A DNA stretch of 64,000 bases from JAFGAV01 sp041479055 (GTDB taxonomy: Bacteria > Acidobacteriota > Aminicenantia > Aminicenantales > JAFGAV01), in the NCBI GenBank assembly GCA_963702835.1, contig OY969762.1:868001-932000 (forward strand), read 5' to 3'. Shown one piece after another: positions 7,892-17,634 of this stretch. The notes under the pieces are model-generated. The model made no database searches and was not told where the DNA came from. It saw only the letters and a program-made list of their open reading frames with translations. The first letter of the stretch is position 1. The number at the start of each line of letters is the position of its first letter. The position numbers were made by a program, and so were the translations under genes.

Positions 7892-9250
7892 ATGGAAAAA
7901 AGAAATGTCACGGTCGAGGAGTTGCTGGCCAAGGCCGAGCAGCCCTCCAAGGATGCTTTGCGTCTTCATGCCTATTACAAGGGGAAGATCGGGGTCACGC
8001 TCAAATGCCGGATCCGCGATTTCAACGACTTCGCCATCTGGTATACGCCGGGCGTGGCGGCGGTCTGCAAGGAAATCCACCAGGACCGGGAGAAAGCCTA
8101 CGATTACACCAATAAGTGGAATTTCGTGGCCGTCATCTCCGACGGTTCGCGGGTTTTGGGCCTGGGCGACATCGGGCCCGAGGCCGGCCTGCCGGTTATG
8201 GAGGGCAAGGGCCTGTTGTACAAGTACCTGGGCGGAGTGGACGCCTTCCCCCTCTGTCTCAACGAGAAGGACCCCGACAGGTTCATCGCCATCGTCAAGG
8301 CCCTCCAGCCGACCTTCGGCGGCATCAATTTAGAGGACATCTCCCATCCCAAATGCTTCAAGATCCTCGACACGCTGAGAGCTGAATGCGAGATTCCCAT
8401 CTGGCACGACGACCAGCAGGGAACGGCCTGCGTCACGGTGGCCGGCCTTATCAACGCCCTCAAGATCGTGGGCAAGAAGATCAATGAAGTCAGGGTGGCC
8501 ATCATCGGCGCTGGAGCTGCGGGCGTGGCCATTGCCCGGTTGATGATAACCGCCGGAATCACGCCGGGCCGCATGCTTTCCGTGGATTCCAAGGGAATCC
8601 TCCACCGCGACCGGAGCGACCGGGATATTCTTCAATCCCAGTTCAAGGAAAAATGGGACCTTTGCCTCAAGACTAACGAGAAGCTGGTCAAGGGCGACGT
8701 CCCGGACGCCATCAAAGGGGCCGATGTCCTGGTGTCCGTTTCCAAGCCCGGGCCGGGGACGATCCGCAAAGACTGGATAAAAACCATGGCCAAGGATGCC
8801 GTCGTTTTCGCCTGTGCCAATCCCGTTCCTGAGATCTGGCCTTGGGAGGCCAAGGAAGCCGGGGCGAAAATCGTGGCTACCGGCCGGTCCGATTTCCCCA
8901 ATCAGGTGAACAACTCTCTCGGCTTTCCCGGAATCTTCCGCGGGGCGCTTGACGTGCGGGCCAAGACCATAACCGATGAGATGTGCATTGCCGCATCCAA
9001 AGAACTGGCCAAGGTGGCCCAGGACCGCGGCATTCATGAGGAGTACATCGTTCCCAGCATGGACGAATGGGAGGTCTTCCCCAGAGAAGCCGTGGCGGTG
9101 GGAACAAAGGCCATTGAGCAGGGTGTCGCCCGCAAAAAAGCGCCGGCCGACCAGCGTTTCAAGACCGCCGAAACAATCATTAAGCAAGCACGGGATCAGG
9201 TCCAAATGCTCATGAAGGAAAAGTTTATCTTGGATCCCGATAAAAAGTAA
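7892..9250 (+). CDS. NAD(P)-dependent malic enzyme
   Basis: Oxidative decarboxylation of malate to pyruvate, producing NAD(P)H; cytosolic. The 452-aa protein has the N-terminal malic domain with YTPGVAAVC, DGSRVLGLGDIG and the metal/substrate segment EDISHPKCF, then IPIWHDDQQGTA. The NAD-binding domain has GAGAAGVAIARL and FACANPVPEIWP, followed by ATGRSDFPNQVNNSLGFPG. It is the short bacterial form without a phosphotransacetylase fusion. A very good AAGGAGGAA site precedes the ATG. It is monocistronic, with its own terminator before dnaK. NAD versus NADP preference cannot be read safely from the sequence. Confidence 0.95.
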   Translation: MEKRNVTVEELLAKAEQPSKDALRLHAYYKGKIGVTLKCRIRDFNDFAIWYTPGVAAVCKEIHQDREKAYDYTNKWNFVAVISDGSRVLGLGDIGPEAGLPVMEGKGLLYKYLGGVDAFPLCLNEKDPDRFIAIVKALQPTFGGINLEDISHPKCFKILDTLRAECEIPIWHDDQQGTACVTVAGLINALKIVGKKINEVRVAIIGAGAAGVAIARLMITAGITPGRMLSVDSKGILHRDRSDRDILQSQFKEKWDLCLKTNEKLVKGDVPDAIKGADVLVSVSKPGPGTIRKDWIKTMAKDAVVFACANPVPEIWPWEAKEAGAKIVATGRSDFPNQVNNSLGFPGIFRGALDVRAKTITDEMCIAASKELAKVAQDRGIHEEYIVPSMDEWEVFPREAVAVGTKAIEQGVARKKAPADQRFKTAETIIKQARDQVQMLMKEKFILDPDKK

Positions 9251-9264
9251 CCTGAAAAAATATT

Positions 9265-9300
9265 AAGGCCGTGAGCTCCAAGAGGGCAAGCGGCCTTTTT
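9265..9300 (+). terminator. Rho-independent terminator after malic enzyme
   Basis: A 7-bp stem AAGGCCG (9265-9271) with CGGCCTT (9291-9297) and a 19-nt loop runs into a T tract (9296-9300). It sits 14 bp after the malic enzyme stop and separates it from the dnaK promoter. Confidence 0.75.
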
Positions 9301-9375
9301 CATTTAATGACAATATTTATTAAACAATTTTGTTTAGTCTATTTAAAAATATATTTATTATTTTTATAATAAATA

Positions 9376-9410
9376 CTTGACAAATATATACTCATATATA
9401 TATTATATAA
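9376..9410 (+). promoter_or_regulatory. dnaK promoter with HAIR-like HspR operator
   Basis: In an AT-rich stretch before dnaK, TTGACA (9377-9382) is followed 18 bp later by TATTAT (9401-9406). The same bases contain CTTGACA at 9376-9382 and ACTCATA at 9390-9396, separated by exactly 7 bp. The HAIR operator bound by HspR is CTTGAGT-N7-ACTCAAG, so 10 of 14 positions match with correct spacing. An HspR-type repressor is encoded in the same operon. The operator would cover the -35 region. The assignment is inferred; the surrounding AT richness raises the chance of fortuitous matches. Confidence 0.55.
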
Positions 9411-9432
9411 GCGTTATACGAGGAGGAAAAAA

Positions 9433-11363
<1,931 letters not shown>

Positions 11364-11429
11364 GACTGGGGGCGCGATGCTCCACCCGGCCCCTAAAGCC
11401 GAAGCGGCACCGCCCGCTCAGGAGTCGGC

Positions 11430-12536
11430 ATGAACAAGGATTACTATGCGATCCTGGGTGTGGACAGGCGGGCCGCCCTGGCCGATATCAAAAAGGCCTA
11501 TCGCAAGCTGGCCCGAAAGTACCATCCTGACCTGAACCCCGGCGACAAATCGGCCGAGACCAAGTTCAAGGAGATCCAAGAAGCTTATTCCGTCCTGAGC
11601 GACCCGAAAAAGAAAGGCCAGTACGACCAGTTCGGCTTTGTGGGCGACGTCCCGCCCCAAGGTGGACCCCAGGGGGCTTCGACGGGCGGGTTCGAAGGCT
11701 TCAATTTCTCGGATTTCGGCACATCCTCATTTTCGGACCTCATCGATAATCTGTTCGGCCGCCGAGGCGGCCAGGCCCGCTTTGCTCCGGAAAAGGGCGA
11801 GGACCTTTCCTATTCCATGAAGATCGGCTTCGAGGATTCCCTGCGGGGCCTCCAGACCAGGATTAAGCTCAACCGTCTGGGGGACTGCCTTGATTGCCGG
11901 GGCCTAGGGACGAAGAGCAAGTCGGGGCCGAAAACCTGCCCCGCCTGCCGCGGTACGGGCCAAGCCCACCTGCAGCGGGGCTCCATGCGCTTCTCCACGC
12001 CCTGCCCGTCCTGCGGCGGAACGGGGCTTGAACAGGGCGAAGCCTGCCCGTCATGCGGGGGCCAAGGCGTCCAGGAAAGAGCCGAAACGATCAGTGTCCG
12101 GATTCCGGCCGGAGTGGACACCGGATCACGAGTCCGAATTCCGGGCAAGGGCCAGGCCGGCCGAAACAACGGCCCGGCCGGGGACCTGTTCATCACCATC
12201 GAGGTTGAGCCCCACCCCGTCTTCCGGCGCGAAGGTCCGAACCTTCATGTCAAGGTGCCGGTCACGGTTCCGGAAGCAACTCTGGGAGCGATCATTGAAG
12301 TGCCCACTATGGACGGCCGGGCCACCATCAAGATTCCGGCCGGCACCAAGTCCGGTCAGAAGTTCAGGCTCAAAGGCCGGGGAGCACCCCAGGCCGGCGG
12401 CTACAACCGGGGCGACGAATTCGTGGAAGTGATGATCGTCCCGCCCCCGGCCGCCGATCCCCGGGTCCGCGAGATGATGAAGGAGCTGGAGAAGCTCAGC
12501 GGGCCGAATCCCAGGGAAAAGAGTCGAGTGCACTAA
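11430..12536 (+). CDS. dnaJ: Co-chaperone DnaJ (Hsp40), dnaK-linked copy
   Basis: Stimulates the DnaK ATPase and delivers substrates. The 368-aa protein has an N-terminal J domain with the HPD tripeptide at residues 32-34, a Gly/Phe-rich linker (about 75-125), then four CxxCxGxG zinc motifs: CLDCRGLG, CPACRGTG, CPSCGGTG and CPSCGGQG. The C-terminal beta domains follow. It is a complete type I DnaJ. It lies 66 bp after dnaK and just before hspR. A second full DnaJ is encoded with grpE at 44473. Confidence 0.96.
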   Translation: MNKDYYAILGVDRRAALADIKKAYRKLARKYHPDLNPGDKSAETKFKEIQEAYSVLSDPKKKGQYDQFGFVGDVPPQGGPQGASTGGFEGFNFSDFGTSSFSDLIDNLFGRRGGQARFAPEKGEDLSYSMKIGFEDSLRGLQTRIKLNRLGDCLDCRGLGTKSKSGPKTCPACRGTGQAHLQRGSMRFSTPCPSCGGTGLEQGEACPSCGGQGVQERAETISVRIPAGVDTGSRVRIPGKGQAGRNNGPAGDLFITIEVEPHPVFRREGPNLHVKVPVTVPEATLGAIIEVPTMDGRATIKIPAGTKSGQKFRLKGRGAPQAGGYNRGDEFVEVMIVPPPAADPRVREMMKELEKLSGPNPREKSRVH

Positions 12537-12537
12537 C

Positions 12538-12939
12538 ATGAGAAAAAAGAAGAAGACGCCTAAGGTCAACACTTATCATATCAGCCATGTGTCCCTGAAG
12601 TTTAACCTCCATCCCCAGACCCTCCGGCTTTATGAGCGGGAGGGTCTGCTCAAGCCTTCCCGCAGCCAGGGCAATACGCGGCTGTACACCGACCAAGACC
12701 TCAAGGAGCTGGAGGTCATCCTCAACCTCATCCGCGACCTGGGCGTCAACTTGGCCGGTGTGGAGGTCATTCTCAACATGCGCCGGAAGATGGAGCAGGT
12801 GGAAGCCGACGTCAACGCTTTGCTGGAGTATATCCGGGAACATTATTTCCAGGGCAAGGAGGAGGAGTTCGACCAAAAAAGGTACAGCCTGGTTCACCTC
12901 AAAGAGACAGGAGTAGTCAAAGTCGAGGATGACCGGTAG
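12538..12939 (+). CDS. hspR: MerR-family heat-shock repressor HspR
   Basis: A 133-aa MerR-type DNA-binding protein with the winged helix near the N-terminus (HPQTLRLYEREGLLKPSRS, then NTRLYTDQDLKELE) and a C-terminal coiled coil (NMRRKMEQVEADVNALLEYI). In actinobacteria and some other phyla HspR represses dnaK operons at HAIR elements, with DnaK as co-repressor. Its place directly after dnaJ, one base past the stop, and the HAIR-like site at the dnaK promoter support the name. The basic N-terminal extension MRKKKKTPKVNTY is slightly unusual. Confidence 0.88.
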   Translation: MRKKKKTPKVNTYHISHVSLKFNLHPQTLRLYEREGLLKPSRSQGNTRLYTDQDLKELEVILNLIRDLGVNLAGVEVILNMRRKMEQVEADVNALLEYIREHYFQGKEEEFDQKRYSLVHLKETGVVKVEDDR

Positions 12940-12945
12940 GCCGCT

Positions 12946-13788
12946 ATGGATTCCCACAATTTCACAGAATCCAAGAGCCTGAAACACTATTTAGAAGAGA
13001 TTGCCAAGTTTCCCCCAGTCAGCGAGGAGGAAGAAAAAAACCTGGCCCTGCGCATCCGGCAGGGAGACCGGGAGGCCCTGCGGAAGCTGGTGGAGGCCAA
13101 CCTTAAGTTTGTGGTGTCCTATGTCAAAAAATATGCGGGCATGGGGTTGAGCCTCCTGGACCTCATCAATGAGGGCAACCTGGGTTTGATGGAAGCGGCC
13201 AAGAGGTTCGATCCGGAAAGGGGTGTCAAATTCATCACCTACGGCGTGTGGTGGATCCATCAGGCCATCATTCACGCTCTAACCCAGAATTCGCGTATTT
13301 ACACCCTGCCCCAAAAAATGTCCGACCAGATCTCGCGCATGCGTAAGAAGAAGGAAATGCTCAAGGCGGGCCTGGACCGGGAGCCGACCCGGGATGAGGT
13401 GGCGGCCAGCCTGGAGTTGACGGCCGAGGAAGTGGCCGACCTGGAGATCCTGGCCGAGCGGGAGGTATCGCTCAGCGACCATTTGGGCGGGGACGATTTG
13501 ACCGTGGAAGAGAGGCTGGGGGATGAGGCCCAGCTGCCGGTCGAAGATAAGATCGTGCGGGCCTCTCTGGAGAGCCAGGTGCATGAACTTTTGGACGGGC
13601 TGGAGGAGAAGGAGGCCCGCGTGTTAAAATTACGGTTCGGGCTGGATGGCCAGCCGCCCCTGACTCTGCAGAAGATCGGGGATGACCTGGGGCTGACCCG
13701 GGAGAGGGTTCGGCAGATCGAACAGAAGGCCATGAGGAAGCTGGCCCAATCCCAGAGGCTCCGTCAGTTAAGAGGATATCTGAATTGA
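12946..13788 (+). CDS. Sigma-70 family RNA polymerase sigma factor (group 1/2-like)
   Basis: A 280-aa primary-type sigma factor lacking region 1.1. Region 1.2 (LKHYLEEIAKFP) is followed by region 2 with NEGNLGLMEAAKRFDP and KFITYGVWWIHQAI (regions 2.2-2.4), region 3, and region 4 with RVLKLRFGL and LTRERVRQIEQKAM. The conserved -10 and -35 recognition helices suggest it reads ordinary sigma-70-like promoters. It could be the housekeeping RpoD/SigA or an RpoH/RpoS-like alternative; its position six bases behind hspR in the heat-shock operon makes a stress role plausible. I withhold a symbol for that reason. Confidence 0.9.
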   Translation: MDSHNFTESKSLKHYLEEIAKFPPVSEEEEKNLALRIRQGDREALRKLVEANLKFVVSYVKKYAGMGLSLLDLINEGNLGLMEAAKRFDPERGVKFITYGVWWIHQAIIHALTQNSRIYTLPQKMSDQISRMRKKKEMLKAGLDREPTRDEVAASLELTAEEVADLEILAEREVSLSDHLGGDDLTVEERLGDEAQLPVEDKIVRASLESQVHELLDGLEEKEARVLKLRFGLDGQPPLTLQKIGDDLGLTRERVRQIEQKAMRKLAQSQRLRQLRGYLN

Positions 13789-14528
13789 ACGAGGTGATCT
13801 GCAGCGCTTGTCACGGCACGGGCTGGGTTCTGGACAAGACGCCGGCGGGGGAGAGGGCTCGCCGCTGCGACTGCTTCAACCGTCGTCGGCTGGAAGCGCT
13901 CCAGGAGCAAGCCCGCGTTCCCCAGCGCTACCGGAATTGCAGCCTGGACAATTTTAAAAGCCTCAACGATTCTCATCGGGACGCGCTCAAGATCTCCAAG
14001 AAATTCGTGGACAACTTTCCGGCCCAGGACATCGGGCTGCTCTATATCGGCCCCTGCGGGGTGGGGAAGACCCATTTGGCGGTGGCCGTCATCCAGGAGA
14101 TCATCCGAACCAAGGGAGCGCCTTGTTTGTTCTATGATTTTCGGGAGCTGATCCGCGACATCCAGAACTCCCATACCCCCGAGGCCCAGCTGTCGGAATC
14201 AGACATTCTATCGCCCGTCTTCAGCTCCGAGGTCCTGGTCCTGGACGAGCTGGGTGCCCGGCGCACATCCAGTTGGGTGGAGGAGACCGTCTTTTACATC
14301 ATCAACCACCGCTACAATCATAAAAAACTCTCCCTCTTTACCTCTAACTACCTCGATACCGAGGAAGAGGCCGACCTGCGCAACCCCTATTTCAAGAAAG
14401 AAGAGGAAACCCTGGTTGACCGCATTGGAGTCCGCCTGCGCTCCCGGATTTACGAAATGTGCAAAGTGGTGGAGATGGCCGGCGATGACTTCCGCAAGGT
14501 GGTCAAACAGGGCGGCTACCGGTTTTAG
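13785..14528 (+). CDS. DnaC/DnaI-like AAA+ ATP-binding protein
   Basis: A 247-aa helicase-loader-type AAA+ protein. The N-terminus holds a zinc-finger-like CSACHGTG and a later RRCDC. The ATPase core has Walker A GPCGVGKTHLA and Walker B VLVLDELGAR, followed by sensor-1-like LFTSNY and an Arg-rich GVRLRSRIYEM segment. These match DnaC/IstB-type loaders. The start is TTG, overlapping the sigma factor stop (TTGA); GTG at 13794 is an alternative. No transposase adjoins it, so an IstB role is unlikely. Being last in the dnaK operon suggests coordinated expression, but its function there is unknown. Confidence 0.8.
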   Translation: MNEVICSACHGTGWVLDKTPAGERARRCDCFNRRRLEALQEQARVPQRYRNCSLDNFKSLNDSHRDALKISKKFVDNFPAQDIGLLYIGPCGVGKTHLAVAVIQEIIRTKGAPCLFYDFRELIRDIQNSHTPEAQLSESDILSPVFSSEVLVLDELGARRTSSWVEETVFYIINHRYNHKKLSLFTSNYLDTEEEADLRNPYFKKEEETLVDRIGVRLRSRIYEMCKVVEMAGDDFRKVVKQGGYRF

Positions 14529-14561
14529 CCGCCGCGGATTGAACTCCCTGGGCGGAGAAGC

Positions 14562-14590
14562 TTGATAATGCTCTGGCTAATTGTTATATT
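14562..14590 (+). promoter_or_regulatory. Promoter for tRNA-Asn
   Basis: TTGATA (14562-14567), a 17-bp spacer and TATATT (14585-14590) end 12 bp before the mature tRNA 5' end. Sequence match and position both fit a sigma-70-type promoter. Confidence 0.65.
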
Positions 14591-14602
14591 AGCTCAGGCT
14601 GC

Positions 14603-14678
14603 TCCTCGGTAGCTCAATCGGCAGAGCGGGTGGCTGTTAACCACTAGGTTGCAGGTTCGAGTCCTGCCCGGGGAGCCA
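14603..14678 (+). tRNA. tRNA-Asn (GUU)
   Basis: A complete cloverleaf. The acceptor TCCTCGG pairs with CCGGGGA, the D arm is GCTC...GAGC, the anticodon loop CTGTTAA has anticodon GTT, and the T arm is GCAGG-TTCGAGT-CCTGC. The discriminator is G and the 3' CCA is genome-encoded. The gene is 76 nt and has its own promoter. Confidence 0.97.
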
Positions 14679-14696
14679 GACTCGGCCCGGGAGAGG

Positions 14697-14809
14697 CCAA
14701 GCCCAGCCAAATCTGGCGCTTGGCGGAGGTTAGTCGCTAGTGGTGAGAAGGAGTGGGGGAAATTTCATCGGATAATTCATCCTCAAGGGCTATTGACCGA
14801 TGAACCCCC
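14697..14809 (+). promoter_or_regulatory. Structured leader between tRNA-Asn and the pilin operon
   Basis: Two strong hairpins lie in this gap. The first pairs CCAAG and CCAG (14697-14706) with CTGG and CTTGG (14713-14723). The second pairs GGGGG plus TTCATCGG (14755-14771, with a 4-base bulge) with CCGATGAA plus CCCCC (14797-14809), 13 bp in all. Neither is followed by a U tract, so neither is a plain terminator. They match no riboswitch class I can recognise. They could form an untranslated leader controlling the pilin genes or a small RNA. Confidence 0.5.
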
Positions 14810-14830
14810 TGCAGCTAAATTTAGATTAGG

Positions 14831-15376
14831 GTGTATTCCGTGAGGTCGCTGTCCGCGGGTAAATTCTCTCCCCCCCGTCCTCTGCCTAAAGGCTTCACTT
14901 TCTTGGAGATCATGCTGGTCATCGCTCTCATCGGCATCATCGTGGCCTTAAGCTATCCCAGCCTGATGAATTCCCTTCACACTCGCTCCCTGGAATCCAC
15001 AGCCCGCGAGATCGCCAGCGACATGCAATGGGCCAAACTCCAAGCGGTTAAGACCAAGTTAAACCACCGTCTCCGTTTCGAGCAGTTGGCCAGTGGGGCC
15101 TGGACCATGAGCCTGGAAAGGGAAACGCAACCCTCCACTTGGGAGATGATGCCCAAGTACGTCAGGCGCGTTATCTCCACTAATTTCAACGTGACGGTTT
15201 CCTTGCCCGACAACTGCGTCGTTTATTCCTCCCTGGGCCTGGTGGACAACTTCTCCACCGTGATGAACACGGTCACAGTTCAGAGTGATAAGCTGAAACA
15301 GCAGGAACAGATGGACGTCCGCGAAATTCTGATTTTTGCCGGGGGTACCGTCCAATACTTGCGCCTCAGGAGCTAG
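14831..15376 (+). CDS. Minor prepilin, FimT/GspH-like
   Basis: A 181-aa type IV minor pilin. The prepilin peptidase site and N-helix are plain: KGFTFLEIMLVIALIGIIVA, with Gly before the mature Phe and Glu at mature position 5. The rest is a soluble pilin head with the ARE(I)ASDMQWAKLQAV segment typical of FimT/GspH. GTG at 14831 is used as start; GTG at 14840 is an alternative. It heads a run of four pilin-like genes and a PilY1-type gene, so it probably belongs to the minor-pilin priming complex at the pilus tip. Confidence 0.88.
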   Translation: MYSVRSLSAGKFSPPRPLPKGFTFLEIMLVIALIGIIVALSYPSLMNSLHTRSLESTAREIASDMQWAKLQAVKTKLNHRLRFEQLASGAWTMSLERETQPSTWEMMPKYVRRVISTNFNVTVSLPDNCVVYSSLGLVDNFSTVMNTVTVQSDKLKQQEQMDVREILIFAGGTVQYLRLRS

Positions 15377-15378
15377 AT

Positions 15379-15858
15379 ATGACCATAAGCCGGACGGGGC
15401 CAAAGTGGAGCGGGACGATAAACAGGATGTGCCCTAAGAAACTTAAGAAAGAGGAAGGGTTCAGCCTGATCGAAGTCATGCTGGGGGTTGCCCTTCTGGC
15501 TATCGCCGTGCTGGGCCTGGCCCAATTGTTCTTGCTCAGCCTCTACAACAATGCCCGCGCCGATCAGATTTCCAACGGCACCTTCCTGGCCCAGCAGCAG
15601 TTGGACAACCTGCGGACCTTGAACCGCACGGAGTTGAGCGGGCTGGGCACCACGCCTTTGGATGAGCAGATCGACGTCAATAATGACGGCCAATACGATT
15701 ACCGCCGGATCACGCGGGTGACCCCGGGCGAGGCCGATTTCCGTATAGAGGTATGGGTTTTTTCCGCCGCCCAGGCCGGCATTCCCGCCGCGACGCTCAT
15801 CAATAATGCCCAAGAATATCGGGTCAGGGCCAGCTTCAGCACAGTGATCAGCCATTGA
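15379..15858 (+). CDS. pilV: Minor prepilin, PilV-like
   Basis: A 159-aa prepilin with cleavage site and helix EEGFSLIEVMLGVALLAIAV (Glu5 present), preceded by a basic leader of about 26 residues. The remainder is a small pilin head. Length, order after the FimT-like gene and the following PilW-like gene match the fimT-pilV-pilW-pilX-pilY1 arrangement. The start could be a later in-frame codon such as ATG at 15427. The stop overlaps the pilW start. Confidence 0.83.
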   Translation: MTISRTGPKWSGTINRMCPKKLKKEEGFSLIEVMLGVALLAIAVLGLAQLFLLSLYNNARADQISNGTFLAQQQLDNLRTLNRTELSGLGTTPLDEQIDVNNDGQYDYRRITRVTPGEADFRIEVWVFSAAQAGIPAATLINNAQEYRVRASFSTVISH

Positions 15859-17004
15859 GAAAAAAAGGATTCTCCCTGATTGAGCTTCTTCTGGGGTCGG
15901 CCATCATGCTGATTGTCTTGGTGGCTACTCTCAGCATCTACACTCGAAGCAACAGGACAGCGGTGGACCAGCATCAATACGCCGACCTCCAGAACAACGT
16001 CCGCTCCAGCATGTACTTCCTGGCCAAGGACATCCGCTCGACGGGCGTGGGCCTGCTCCCTGATATAGCCGGCTATTTCCTGGAGGGCACGGACGCCGCA
16101 ACCCCCGGCCCGGAGGCGGCCGACTGCATCCGGCTGATGGGCAATTTTGACGACCCGCTCAACTTGCGCGTGGAAGACTATAGCGGCGGTGAAGGAGGCG
16201 GCTCGGCCACGGCCTTCTTGTACGCCAACGCCTTTGACCAGTCGCCCTATCCCTGCCCCGGCTTTTATGAGGGCCGCAACTACCTCATCATCTCCACGAG
16301 ATGCCCGGGCTGCTATGCCCTTCGCAACATAGATACGGGCCAAGTCCACGGCTGCGGGACGGGCGCCAACCACGTCAATATGAACCCAGGCGCCTCGGAC
16401 CTCAACCCTCCGGGCGGCCTGCTGGATACCGGCTGCGACGCTGCATGCTGGACCGACGCCATCATCACCCTGGGCCAGATTAAGCTCTACTGGCTGGACA
16501 CCACCGGAGACCTGACCAGTTTCAAGGAGTTCGCCCTGACCCCGGGCGTGAACGGCTATCTGGGTCAGCCCGGCGTCCTGTACCTGAGCACGACCTTGAA
16601 GGACGGGGGGATTACCCATCTGCCCATCGCCAGCAATATCGAGAATATCCAATTCCAGTATAACGGCGACCTTGACGACCCCCCCGACCAGCAGCTTGAC
16701 GGTTTCAAGAATTGGGACAACCTCAAGTGGACGATCCTAGACACTGATACACAAGCTGAGAGAGAAAAAGCTGGACCTCATCTCCAGGATCCGCCAGGTC
16801 CGGATGTGGGTCGAAGGCCGGACCGAGAAGGCCTACGTCTCGGTGTCGGGTACCCCGCCGGCCGGCGTCAATCTCTACCACCGGCCGGCTATCGCCAACA
16901 GCACGGTGGTCGGCCCGGACGACCGCCATCGCCGGTTTGTCCTGGAATCCACTTCCAACGTACGGAACATGTCGCTCAGCCTCTACAACTTAGGCCAACG
17001 GTAG
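15855..17004 (+). CDS. pilW: Minor prepilin, PilW-like, frameshifted near the 3' end
   Basis: A minor pilin beginning KKGFSLIELLLGSAIMLIVL (prepilin site with Glu5) and an NNVRSSMYFLAKDIRSTG segment typical of PilW. The frame is intact to about 16740, where the ILD ending should run into a helical LREKKLDLISRIRQVRMWVE segment. That segment lies in the +1 frame (16741 onward) and ends at the stop at 17002-17004. Staying in the original frame gives an Arg/Pro/Gly-rich tail to 17048 that overlaps pilX and looks like out-of-frame sequence. One extra base around 16741-16746 explains this. Corrected length is about 382 aa. Confidence 0.8.
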
Positions 17005-17022
17005 CGGCAAAGGAGACCGCCC

Positions 17023-17625
17023 ATGGTCTTATTCAAAGAGGGGAATAGTCGGAAACGAAGCCAGGGGCGGCCCGGGTTCACCCTCATCGTCGTCATCCTG
17101 GTCATAGCCTTCCTGCTGTCGGTGGGCATCGCCCTTTTATCCGTCACCGGCACGACGCCCAAGATTGCCAACAACATCCGCTACCAGGAACAAGCCTTAA
17201 GCGCCGCCGAAGCGGGCTTTGACCTGGGTTGGGAGAACCTGAATACTTTGTTCTCCACGGGCCAGCTGGCAAGCTTCGCTGACAAATATCTCAAGGACCC
17301 GGCCGGCATCGACCTGCCCACTGCCACCAACTACTACCGCAAGCTGACCGATACCGAGCTGCTGAGCCTTCTTGACCCGGACGGGGACGGGACCACCACT
17401 TATCAGAACGTCCTGGCCTTCAAGGAGACTTTTCAGCCTTCTCTCCTGAGCGGCCAGGTTCCCCTGACCTATACCGTTTTTCTGATTGACGACGAGGCGG
17501 GCGGGGGCGCGCCCGACAACACCGACGTGATCATGGTCTGCATCGGCACGGCCGGCTCGGGCCCGAGCCTGACCACGTCCCGGCTGGAAATCGTGCTCCA
17601 GGCAGAGTCGACCGTCGGACCATAG
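17023..17625 (+). CDS. PilX-like pilus assembly protein
   Basis: A 200-aa protein with an N-terminal prepilin-like segment RPGFTLIVVILVIAFLLSVG, then a SAAEAGFDLGWENL helix and a beta-rich head. SAAEAG is the hallmark of PilX-type minor pilins. Mature position 5 is Val instead of Glu, as also happens in some PilX and GspK relatives that sit at the pilus tip. It precedes the PilY1-like gene by 9 bp. It could also be described as a GspK-like tip pilin. Confidence 0.75.
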   Translation: MVLFKEGNSRKRSQGRPGFTLIVVILVIAFLLSVGIALLSVTGTTPKIANNIRYQEQALSAAEAGFDLGWENLNTLFSTGQLASFADKYLKDPAGIDLPTATNYYRKLTDTELLSLLDPDGDGTTTYQNVLAFKETFQPSLLSGQVPLTYTVFLIDDEAGGGAPDNTDVIMVCIGTAGSGPSLTTSRLEIVLQAESTVGP

Positions 17626-17634
17626 GGGGATAAA

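Noticed and set aside
13785..14528. IstB-type transposition helper
   Set aside because: The AAA+ protein has an N-terminal zinc-like motif as in DnaC/DnaI loaders, and there is no IstA transposase or terminal inverted repeat nearby.
14679..14830. c-di-GMP riboswitch upstream of pilins
   Set aside because: Hairpins are present, but the GEMM-I/II core sequences I know are not found, so only an unassigned structured leader is reported.
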